DNA of 64,000 nucleotides from Symbiodinium natans (Eukaryota > Sar > Dinophyceae > Suessiales > Symbiodiniaceae), in the NCBI GenBank assembly GCA_905221605.1, contig CAJNDS010002477.1:310001-374000 (forward strand), read 5' to 3'. Positions within the stretch are counted from its first letter, which is position 1. Each line of letters begins with the position of its first letter. The notes under the pieces were generated by a model. The model saw only the letters and a program-made list of their open reading frames with translations. It searched no databases and was not told the DNA's origin. Shown one piece after another: positions 46,801 through 53,300 of the stretch. Made by a program: the position numbers and the translations under genes.

Positions 46801-47045
46801 CGGCCCGCGCGCTCGGCTATCTGGGGCCCTAGCTGTGTCTCAACGTTGATGTTCCATGGCGCATTCCTTGGTCCCACGCGGCTATGACAAGCCTAGGGAT
46901 ATGATTTGGATACTTAGAGTCTTAGAGTCTTAGAGTGTTTGCCACAGCTGCAGCCAATCCAGATGCATCTCAGGGGTCTCTGCGGTGAGCGGCGCAGCTG
47001 CACCAAAAGATATCCACGTCACGAAGGTGAGGATGCCGCTCAGGT
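28588..47045 (-). CDS. alpha-1,3-glucan synthase-like protein (Ags1/Mok1 architecture) with duplicated GH13 domain
   Basis: One gene of about 18.5 kb with roughly 35 exons. Its order matches fungal cell-wall alpha-1,3-glucan synthases: possible secretory leader, extracellular GH13 amylase-like domain, beta-sandwich linker, one membrane segment, cytosolic GT5 synthase domain and a multi-pass membrane region thought to export the chain. The extra feature is a second GH13 domain between linker and GT5. In the first GH13 part I could phase eleven consecutive exons (46,630 down to 41,992), each junction conserving frame with AG|G acceptors and GC, GA or GT donors. The parts are listed separately below. 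Known fungal enzymes polymerise alpha-1,3-glucan from a nucleotide-glucose on the inner membrane face. Which glucan is made here is inference. The first coding exon and the true 3' end are not settled. Confidence 0.85.
29640..29710 (+). repeat. CTTCTGAGG tandem in an intron
   Basis: Five imperfect copies of a CTTCTGAGG-type unit, lying inside an intron of the large minus-strand gene. On the coding strand this is a purine-rich run. Confidence 0.7.
31880..32050. repeat. purine-rich low-complexity tract (pyrimidine-rich on coding strand)
   Basis: About 170 bp almost free of T on the plus strand (AAAGAGAGAAAGATAAAAAA-type). On the coding strand it is a long CT/T tract just upstream of the exon beginning near 31,870, so it may serve as an unusually long polypyrimidine tract for that acceptor. 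Confidence 0.7.
32230..33350. other. AT-rich insert-like block within an intron
   Basis: This kilobase is clearly AT-richer than everything around it, contains no telomere-like words, and carries a poly-G run at 32,589-32,599. No open frame of interest. It lies in the intron between the GT5 domain and the membrane region. It might be an inserted, decayed element; no terminal repeats were seen. Confidence 0.5.
33350..34030 (-). other. intronic stretch with one exon candidate
   Basis: Between the GT5 and membrane parts. A frame at about 33,375-33,480 reads ASLTLNHLWVRKGATTAVQ and could be a linker exon of the large gene. The remainder looks intronic (C-rich runs near 33,800-33,870). Confidence 0.35.
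34030..37158 (-). CDS. membrane segment plus GT5 glycogen/starch-synthase-type domain
   Basis: The exon at about 36,090-37,158 opens with one hydrophobic helix (TILWLATVVLILLGNA), then the N-terminal Rossmann half: VSAGGLGKVL (the family's K-x-GGL loop), HPMFGDVNY, YHCMDYHAAMAPLYL and ILVLHNADYMG. The exon at about 35,690-35,990 carries FIGRWVKQKGVD and IVLAGPPDD of the C-terminal half. At 35,445-35,585, GAHLCFTPSCSEPFGYVDVE holds the catalytic E-x7-E motif. At 34,455-34,615, VGCAIGGLGKMPGVYFR and at 34,270-34,345 FPFHTWRVSLMQ complete the domain; a small exon near 34,030-34,090 follows. All signature residues of a working glucosyltransferase are visible. It would act in the cytosol using a nucleotide-glucose donor. 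Confidence 0.9.
37270..41906 (-). CDS. second GH13 (amylase-like) domain of the glucan synthase-like gene
   Basis: Exons: ~41,770-41,906 (YSILVDRFANGD); 41,538-41,611 (QWRHGGDLQGVK); 40,455-41,409; ~38,345-38,430 (YGIPDIYNGAEMG); 38,074-38,190 (EKKASMISGG); ~37,270-37,723 (RLTRALIRMRKA). The landmarks repeat those of the first domain: region I DVQVNH, region II DVDGYRVSAVAH, region III VLGEVQQ. The nucleophile position of region II is Ser, so this copy should be inactive as a hydrolase. I did not find a region IV 'HD' exon; it should lie in the 38.4-40.45 kb interval, which now holds an RT fragment. GC donors at 41,537 and a GT donor at 40,454. The domain is probably structural or glucan-binding. 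Confidence 0.85.
38475..38521. repeat. 15-bp inverted repeat with 17-nt loop
   Basis: Arms 38,475-38,489 (CCATGAGTGCCGGGA) and 38,507-38,521 are perfect reverse complements. It lies in an intron of the glucan synthase-like gene next to the RT fragment and could be an element terminus or a hairpin in the pre-mRNA. Confidence 0.8.
38780..39330 (-). mobile_element. LINE-like reverse-transcriptase fragment (N-terminal part)
   Basis: The minus strand encodes RRDRRARRGFAAGPSGAIAE, then HIRVLLDDEKDTRLLHGAAL and RLANAEF. This is the 'AAGPSG-x-x-x-EHLR-x-LLDD' block that precedes the RT palm in dinoflagellate and other LINE-type polymerases. Upstream, Arg/Pro-rich frames (RIAGEPTVREAVPDYALRTF) may be its N-terminal extension. 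No palm motifs are present, so the copy is truncated. It interrupts the interval where the missing end of the second GH13 domain should be. Confidence 0.6.
39340..40450 (-). other. long intron of the glucan synthase-like gene
   Basis: No convincing exon was found. Short frames near 39.6-39.8 kb (IASQGDIHSSMASAESKDTP) and 40.1-40.26 kb are weak. The region IV exon of the second GH13 domain is expected here or at 38.44-38.78 kb, but I could not recognise it. Confidence 0.4.
41640..41680 (+). repeat. GAGCTTAGCACAGT tandem
   Basis: Three copies of a 14-nt unit followed by a partial one, located in the short intron between the first two exons of the second GH13 domain. Confidence 0.85.
41992..43742 (-). 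CDS. large linker exon: GH13 C-domain, beta-sandwich, starch-binding-like and Cys-rich parts
   Basis: A single 1,751-nt exon, preceded by a GT-donor intron and ending at a GC donor (41,991). It starts with the end of the first GH13 (YIARLNALRRWYFGDFG), then an Ig/SWIM-like beta-sandwich (PPSVVSVNPAHGS, VNITIQFDRAMQPS). A WSAWKSAEPRTAWQ segment follows, matching the 'WSDW' repeat zone of fungal Ags1. Next comes HLRGDFNRWG, resembling carbohydrate-binding modules of the CBM20/48 kind. The last third is Cys-rich (SCGTFSCCKRK, TTCCVLF) and has no counterpart that I recall in fungal proteins. Several N-x-S/T sites (NRTW-like NATG, NYTV) fit an extracellular location. Confidence 0.85.
43915..46760 (-). 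CDS. first GH13 (amylase-like) domain of the glucan synthase-like gene
   Basis: Exons: 46,714-~46,757; 46,518-46,630; 46,222-46,285; 46,032-46,081; 45,751-45,859; 45,507-45,614; 44,968-45,318; 44,737-44,884; 44,350-44,674; 44,187-44,268; 43,915-44,011. Family landmarks in order: NHVYFPSPK|DWR; SIYQLITDRFADGDPRNNE; TYR|HGGDFVGL; IDFTLLDQRMG; region I DVVMNH; region II DIDGFRVEPQMH; region III FGIFGEF; region IV NNHDN; then GIPLHYAGDEQDF and SLAWQAIRTRPDG. The acid/base Glu (GEF) and the third Asp (HD) are present. The nucleophile Asp expected in GFRxD is Glu. In fungal Ags1 this domain is extracellular and thought to process or prime the glucan. The family assignment is firm; catalytic competence is doubtful. 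Confidence 0.9.
45430..45475 (-). repeat. CT-repeat microsatellite in an intron
   Basis: (GA)n on the plus strand, (CT)n on the coding strand. It sits between the exon ending at 45,507 and the next one starting at 45,318, in a position suiting a polypyrimidine tract. Confidence 0.85.
46792..46820. repeat. 11-bp perfect stem-loop
   Basis: ATAGCCGAGCG (46,792-46,802) pairs with 46,810-46,820 around a 7-nt GC-rich loop. It lies just upstream of the first GH13 exon, probably in an intron. It resembles a terminator hairpin in form, but that function is not expected in a dinoflagellate nuclear gene. Confidence 0.7.
46930..47045 (-). CDS. candidate N-terminal exon with signal-peptide-like segment
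   Basis: The minus strand encodes ILTFVTWISFGAAAPLTAE followed by acidic and polar residues (TPEMHLDWLQLWQ). This is a hydrophobic run ending in small residues as before a signal-peptidase site. The frame is stopped just upstream, so the initiator Met would be in an exon further right, not identified. It lies directly upstream of the first GH13 exons, which in the fungal family face the outside of the cell. Confidence 0.5.
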
Positions 47046-47049
47046 GGCC

Positions 47050-48030
47050 TTTGGATCACAAAGGGATTGGATCAGCGTTGTTTTCAGAGCCGGGGTTGAT
47101 GACCTTTTGATTTCGGATTTAGGAGATCCATATCCCACCCTGCCCACCAAAGCATGCAGATTGGTGCTTTGCCCGTAGGAGCTCCCTCTGCTTCCTGAGG
47201 GTGGGAGGGCCCGAGACTGCCGGCACATCGCCCAATACATGGATCCTCTATCCAAGCCAGACGAACCCGACGAACCCTAAACATCCCTAAACCCTCAACA
47301 TAACTCAACCTTACTCGGCCAAAGAAACTGGTCATCCTCCAGTGGAAAACGGCGTGGCAAAAGTTGGACTGGACCTTCCGGACAAACATAATCTTCTGGG
47401 GCAGACCTAGACCGAGGGCTTAAGTAGAAGAGAACTCGAGAAAACGACGCGTCTACCCAGGGCCTTGTTCTTGAAAGTGCCAGCCCTGAGGTGTGGCGTT
47501 TGAGCCAAGAGCCAGCAGTTGCAGAGTCGCTGCTACTTTGCAACGCGGTTCAAGCATGTGGTGTGTCTAGGAATGTGGCTTTCACATGCTTTCACATGCT
47601 TTCACAGGATGTCAAAGGCTGAAAGTCAAACTTTGCTTGGCATGACAGCACATGACTGGACGCACTCTCCTTGGAAGCCTGCTCGGACTGCAACAACAGT
47701 AGTCGGCCCGACCTGGCAAGCCCGCGCCATACCGCAGTGCTCACAAAATGCCACACGAAGATGCCACAAGCGTTCAAGAAACATCTGAGCAGCATCTTTT
47801 GCAGATCGCCTGCATCTCTAGTTTCCTGGGAACTTTCACCAAGATACAAAACACGTGAAACACTAAGGAGGACCGTCCTCCGTTGAATCCTCCGTTTCCG
47901 GATTCGGAGCTGCACGGGGTTGCATGGGTTGCAACCTGCGGGCTTGGGGGGGGGGCCGTCTGCAAGGGGCCAAAGCCAGCTCAAGGCAGCTCACACAAGG
48001 CAGCTCTCAAGGGCATGCTGTAAACATTGC
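47050..48030 (-). other. spacer between pICln and the glucan synthase-like gene
   Basis: Contains the last clear telomere-like words of the window (47,270-47,300) and a TTTCACATGC triple (47,577-47,607). The initiator exon of the large gene should lie here. Minus-strand frames at 47,295-47,400 are candidates but have no supporting feature. The 130-codon frame at 47,592-47,984 on the minus strand is not recognised. Confidence 0.4.
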
Positions 48031-48033
48031 CCG

Positions 48034-49169
48034 CTACATGTGCTCGTCGTCATCTTCATCTGCATCTTCCATCGCTGCATCATTGGCTTCTGCATTCCAC
48101 ATCACGCCAAGCTCACTCTGGGGTTGACACTGACCGCCCAGCAACTCGTCAAAGTCTGGCTCGGATCCGCTGTCGTCCCCTTGTTCGTCATATGGGTCGG
48201 GATTCAGAGCAGACATCTCGGAGAACACGTGGAACATCCTTAAGGAGCACAGAGGGCACATGCACTGCAATCTGCCGTCACTTCCTGCACGGAACCACTC
48301 GCGAAAATCTAAGCTCTCGAGTGCCAAACCGACAAGCTGCTCCTGCAGATGAGCCGGCTCAGCAGGGACAAATCTTAACTCCGGGATGCTAGGATCCTCC
48401 TGGCGGAGCGCACGCAAGGATATATCAAAAACCTGAAAGCGTGATATGATACAGGCTGTAAGATGGAATCGGATAGAGCATTGCTGGAAAGAAAAAAAGA
48501 ATGCTGAAGCCTTAAAGCTTGTCATTCAAAGCTGATTTCTCCTCCTCTTCCTCCTCTGCCTCCTCTTCGCGCAGCTGGCAGTACAAGCAAGGATCTGGCC
48601 AGGCATTCTTGTCCCGCGAAACGGCATGCCTCAGCATGCCCCTGGACCCCATTAGGCCCTAAGACATCAAAGCCTTCAAGGCTTAGAGGCTTAGAGTTTG
48701 TGATTTCGGGTTCCGGATTGCATCTTCGGGTTCAGGACTGCATCTACCTCGTGCAAAGGCGCATGGTGATGAAAGGATAGTCGATGGCGCAGCCAGGACC
48801 ACCAAGCCAAACCAAGCGCTTCGTGGTCAAATGCAACACGCCCTCACCTTCAAGATGCTGGCGGGTGTAAAGCCTGATGAAACAAGGGCGTGAAGCACTT
48901 CGTGGTGCGTAGGAAGTGTAGGACAACATCTTGAAGTGTAGCTTTCCTAGACTCCCGGAGCCCTGACAGCAACCCTACGAAAGAGACCACCGTGTGGCCA
49001 AATGGGGTATAAGTCTTGGCCTTGCACCGTACCATGTGACATGGTTTGACTCATTTGACTGGCCAGGCCTGGTCTTGGGCTCCGAAAACCGAATCTCTTC
49101 ACCTTCGAGTAGAACCGGAAGATCTCCATTACGAGCTGGCGACTTTTCAATCGGCATGTCGCACACCAC
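48034..49169 (-). CDS. CLNS1A: pICln, methylosome/Sm-protein assembly chaperone
   Basis: Five exons. Exon 1 (from 49,169; PVLLEGEEIRFSEPK); 48,748-48,847 (TTKRLVWLGGPGCAIDYPFI); about 48,535-48,629 (RHAVSRDKNAWPDPCLY, then an acidic run); about 48,341-48,403 (EDPSIPELRFVPAEP); 48,034-48,238 (MFHVFSEMSALNPDPYDE and an acidic tail ending DEDDDEHM). This is the PH-like fold of pICln in full: 'Y/L-x-W-L' strand, 'IEYP-x-I-x-x-HAVSRD', acidic loop, 'E-x-RFVP', then 'M...C-x-x-L-x-PDP' and an acidic C-terminus. The intron 48,239-48,340 has a GC donor and is 102 nt without an in-frame stop, so it would read through if unspliced. pICln presents Sm proteins to PRMT5 for arginine methylation in the cytoplasm. 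The start could be Met at 49,169 or 49,157. Confidence 0.88.
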
Positions 49170-49510
49170 TTCAAATCCTACCTACGCACATACAAAGCTG
49201 TGATCCAAAACTATGACGAACAGACGTACACAAGACAAGAACATCTGAGATTCTGCGCTGCAGAAACACGAGCGGTACCACTGTGCACATTCTGACACAG
49301 TCTTCTCTTATCACATTGCGTAAAGCTCTACAATCTGTCCGCGCGTTGCAGTGAAGCGGCATCAGTTTCGCAGCAGTTCGCGCCTTGCTGGGGGCTGCGG
49401 GGCAACGAAGCCTCCATCATTCAGTCTGAATGTTTTTACACCAAATCACCCTGCACTGCTGGTGCCTCGCTGAGCCTCTTCTACACTGAAGGACACCTGC
49501 GCGCAGCAGC
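49170..49510. other. intergenic, nothing recognised
   Basis: Upstream flank of the pICln gene. It is free of telomere-like words and has no coding-like frame. A promoter should lie here if the gene is transcribed alone, but no motif is evident. Confidence 0.4.
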
Positions 49511-49513
49511 TGT

Positions 49514-50197
49514 TCACAGGATAAATTCTTCAAAGGGATTGGATTGCAATGCAATGGGAACCAAAGCACTGATGTAAAGCATCCAGTTAGGCACATGTGC
49601 TGAAGTCGAAAGGGAGATGCAATTCAGCCCTGCCCTGAAGCGCCAAAGAAGCACACTGGTCATGGTCACACTACCAAAGAAACCTGTCACTGCCCCATCT
49701 TGCCCCGATGCAAGGACCTCTTCATACAGGTGCTCCCAATCGATGGTGGCTGACCTCTGGCACTTCATCGCTATACTTATTTCGCCACAACCAAAAGCAA
49801 CATGCACGTCTGATGCTGGGGCCCCAAGCCTTCCATGCACAGATGCGCAGTCGTAATCAAACAGTGGGACCCTCGAAGACGTTTGACCTTCGGCACCCTT
49901 TCCACAAAACGAAAACGCATAACAAAACAGGGGATGCACATGCCTGTGCTCTTGCCGCAAGAATCTGCACTCGCACGTGCCTTTTGCCAACCCCGCGCCA
50001 AGCACCACATGCTTCCATGACATGCTGACATTATGTGGTGTCACAGTGAACATGATAACTTTGTCCTGTTGTTCTGCTGCGTAGGCTACATAAGCACGGG
50101 TTTTGTAGCCATGGTCGTGTGCATGCAGTGTAATCATTCTCATGCATTGGCAAAACATTGGCAGCGCAGCACACAACAAAAATATTTGGCAATTCAT
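49514..50197 (-). CDS. hypothetical 227-codon frame, possibly secreted
   Basis: An uninterrupted minus-strand frame starting with a hydrophobic segment (IFLLCAALPMFCQCMRM). It contains many Cys and His and ends with a second hydrophobic stretch (MLYISALVPIALQ). No motif or family is recognised. The sequence is repetitive in codon use and the opposite strand is also open for 121 codons, so this may be chance in a transposon-derived zone. Confidence 0.25.
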   Translation of the reverse strand: MNCQIFLLCAALPMFCQCMRMITLHAHDHGYKTRAYVAYAAEQQDKVIMFTVTPHNVSMSWKHVVLGAGLAKGTCECRFLRQEHRHVHPLFCYAFSFCGKGAEGQTSSRVPLFDYDCASVHGRLGAPASDVHVAFGCGEISIAMKCQRSATIDWEHLYEEVLASGQDGAVTGFFGSVTMTSVLLWRFRAGLNCISLSTSAHVPNWMLYISALVPIALQSNPFEEFIL

Positions 50198-50625
50198 GGC
50201 ACATCATTCCTGACAGTAGGACTGGGTAGAAGGGCTGGGCAACCACTGACACACATTGTACGTGTAACCCTGGGTTCCGAAAAGAATCATCAAGCAATCA
50301 TCAGCAAAGCAAAACACCACGACCGCTCCGTATTCTTAAACACACGTGGTTGCGAAGGTATGCATGAGATGAATCAAGCCAATATCACAAATGCCTGATA
50401 ATTTGCCAAAAACATCCGTTCTCAAGCCTGATAGGAGCCACGAACCTGAACGCAGACACATGACACGTGCACCATGAAGGTTACCAAAACGAAGACCGAC
50501 ATGGCTTCAAAACGGACATGTCCGATATGTTCGGTGTATCTTGTGTTTTTCTTGCTGTTTCTTATTTGCTTTTGTTGTTATTTCAGGTGTCTTCATTGTC
50601 TTTGTTGATGTCTTGCGTTTGTTTA

Positions 50626-51021
50626 TCTCTCTGTCGTATTCTGTCTCTCTACCCATCCATCGCTGATCCATTCTCTTTCCTTTTTCTGCAAATCCAGGAA
50701 TATATAGTCAGCAGGGTGAGACTTCGGACACGCGGCCCGTCCTTGCCACCTGGGCCAATAAAAGGCCTGCGGCTGGGCAAGCTCGAGCACTTCTAGGGTA
50801 AGTCGAACATGCACCAGTCGTTCTTTGCGTATCATCTGCAGGCGGTGCAGATGCGAACAGACAGCGTAACGTGAAACCTCACGCAGCATCTCTGAAGCCA
50901 ACAACAAGGCCAACAACGTCCGCAGTGCTCGTGCTCGAGTTGCACGTTCTTCAGCACGACAAAAGCCACGGAGTTTTGCCGAAGAAACGGTCCACGAAGT
51001 AGGGGAACGAATAGATTTCAT
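50626..51021 (-). CDS. hypothetical 132-codon frame
   Basis: The N-terminal two-thirds look coding-like: RALRTLLALLLASEMLREVS, then HLHRLQMIRKERLVHVRLTL, a basic amphipathic helix pattern. No family is recognised. An AT-rich stretch (51,000-51,270) lies upstream. It could be an exon or a small stand-alone gene. Confidence 0.3.
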
Positions 51022-51599
51022 TTATATCCTAGATGAATTATATATTCTTGGCCTCTTTTAAGACTCTTCGAAAGATGATCATATTTCCCAGAATTCAATA
51101 TCAAAATCTTTCAATTCCAAAGGTTTGACAAGAATTCCGAAATTCTCAGGCATTTTTGAAATTTCATAGAACATGTAAACCCCTGCCTAAAACCCCAATT
51201 ATAATTAAAATCCACCTCCATTATCAAGCATCGTTCTGATATTTGAATATTTGATATCTCTATTTCTGGTATGCCACAACTGCTCTCATCCCCAGCCCAC
51301 CCGCCATATGAAATAAACAACCTGAGGAGCAAACTGCATTGCAACATTTTTCACATGAATGGTCGGAAACGCGATGTAGGCAGGCACCAACCATCTCAAA
51401 TTGGCTTGGCAACTGCCAGACAGCGCATACAATTGCCCACTTGTCTCTGACCAGAAGACCATTTCTCGTCAATCAGTGCTGCATGTGGCGCACATGTTGG
51501 TAGCGACATCAAAACCCATGCACCAAGACTTGCTCAACGCAAACTTCCATCCGCACGTGGTGCGCCAAACATGTTGCGGCAACTAGGGGCCAACTTGGG

Positions 51600-52020
51600 A
51601 TGGAGAAGCAAGGTACAGTGAGCCACGCGGGTATCATCACAACTCGCTCAGAGCTATGGCCTTACCCCACGAATTGGACTGATGGGCCTGCAGTGTTGAT
51701 GAACATGGGTACTGCAGAGCTAGCCGTGCCCAAAGAAGTGGGGCCGAAGCTAAACCGAAAGGTACGCGCTCCTGAACACACCATTTTCCGAAAGCCTCCA
51801 AGACTAACTTGCCTCTTTTCACTTGGGCGCGCAAACGTGTGTGGAACGCATCTCCGAAATCAACGGTGCCCAGCATCGTCATGTCATACACCTGTTGCGG
51901 CGTGCCGGAGCCAATTCGAAGACATCATCTAGGATGGAACTCGCAAGATCCTCCAAAAGCGCAAGCAGGACTTCTTCCGGAACGTGACAGTTGCCGTTAA
52001 CACCCTGACCGCAATAGATC
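51600..52020 (-). mobile_element. decayed reverse-transcriptase core
   Basis: The minus strand encodes VPEEVLLALLEDLASSILDD, then, after a frame change near 51,890, LGTVDFGDAFHT (the first palm Asp motif) and VQERVPFGLASAPLLWARLA (the 'FG...P-x-x-W/F-x-R' fingers/palm block). This matches the RT of retroelements in dinoflagellate genomes. The catalytic YxDD segment is not found, the frame is broken, and the copy is short, so it is a relic. Frames upstream at 52.1-52.9 kb may be its N-terminal part. Confidence 0.7.
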
Positions 52021-53300
52021 CAGGATAAGTCTTAACTTGAAGGTTTGATCCGGCCTGCGCTTGGCGATGCACGCGACATGGCTTGCGACGGCATCCGGCC
52101 ATTAATCCAGAACTTGCTCCCAGCTATCACCATCCACTGCATCGTAGAACCAGCGATAGTTGGCATGCCTGGACGAATCCAACTCCACGTTTGTCTGCGC
52201 GTGCGCCCCTGAGGCCTCGACTTGTCCGCTTGGCTCCTCCACGGCAGAGAACACCCCACGGCAAGCGATGCGCATGTGGATGCCTGCAGGGCACCCTGTG
52301 GGCAAAGACACCTCTGGACCCCTCTTACAGAATCCTTTCCCACAACGCATAAGAAGAACGAGCATCAATCAGTATGAGAGTGCTGGCTGACACATGCATC
52401 CTGCTTGGCATTGAACTTGCGCAAGAGAAGCTTCCGTGCCAGCTGTAGGACGCTCTGGCCCATGGACCCGGTGATGCGGCCACTTTCTCAGTCTTATACA
52501 GAGACCCTGGCGGCTGAAATTTTGGCACCGAAGGCCTGGACTGTTCACCGCTGCCGACGCTTCTGCGACCTTCTCAACGTAGTGAAGCCCTTAACGCCAA
52601 TCGCTGTGCTCTCAGGATCTGTTGGTGGCTTGCGGCGATTGCCACGCGCAATGAAAGGAGGGCCTACGAACTTCTTTATCCCAGTAGCGGCCGATGGTCC
52701 TGAGCGACCGTCAAAAAGACTTCGGGCCACGTCACAGGCCTGCCCATCTCCCTCTCAACTGTCTCTTTTATTCTTGGTACGCGACGTGACAAGCCCAGAC
52801 ATGGCGATCAAACCAACAGCCCCCGTCGACACTGCAGTTAGCCACGGTGTTGACAGCAGTGTCAAAGCAGCTTCGGTGTTGGATCCAACGGACGAGAGTG
52901 ATGTAGTCCAGCCCAGACCAAGAAAAGCAAGCCTTCACAACTACTTTGAGTTAAGGCGGAGCGAACCTCTGGTGGACTGGCGATCAGATCAGTGCTGCGC
53001 CCATGCGTGTTGTGAAACTTGGCATGGAACCTGACGACAATGTTGGCGTTCTCATGCCGTGTGGCCCGCGAGTGCAGGAAGGTGTTGAAGCACAGTTCGC
53101 GGTTTTTGCCGGCCGACGGTTCACACATTTTTTTGGACTGACGCCTCTTTACTACATCAGTAGCACAGTAGGCCGGTCTTGTTGGGCTCGACGTAAAGGG
53201 TGAAACAAAGTCAGCGCACACAATCCGCCAGACACACCAAGCAACCACCAAGCAAACAAACACCAAAGAAACAAAGCGAGCAATCGCGCTGAACTACTAG
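52020..53300 (-). other. probable upstream part of the retroelement relic
   Basis: Several open minus frames (52,102-52,368; 52,862-53,266) and a 209-codon plus-strand frame (52,405-53,034) overlap with no recognisable domain. The position directly upstream of the RT core suggests degenerate element sequence. Confidence 0.35.

Noticed and set aside
46792-46820. Bacterial-type terminator hairpin
   Set aside because: No T-run follows and the setting is an intron of a eukaryotic gene.
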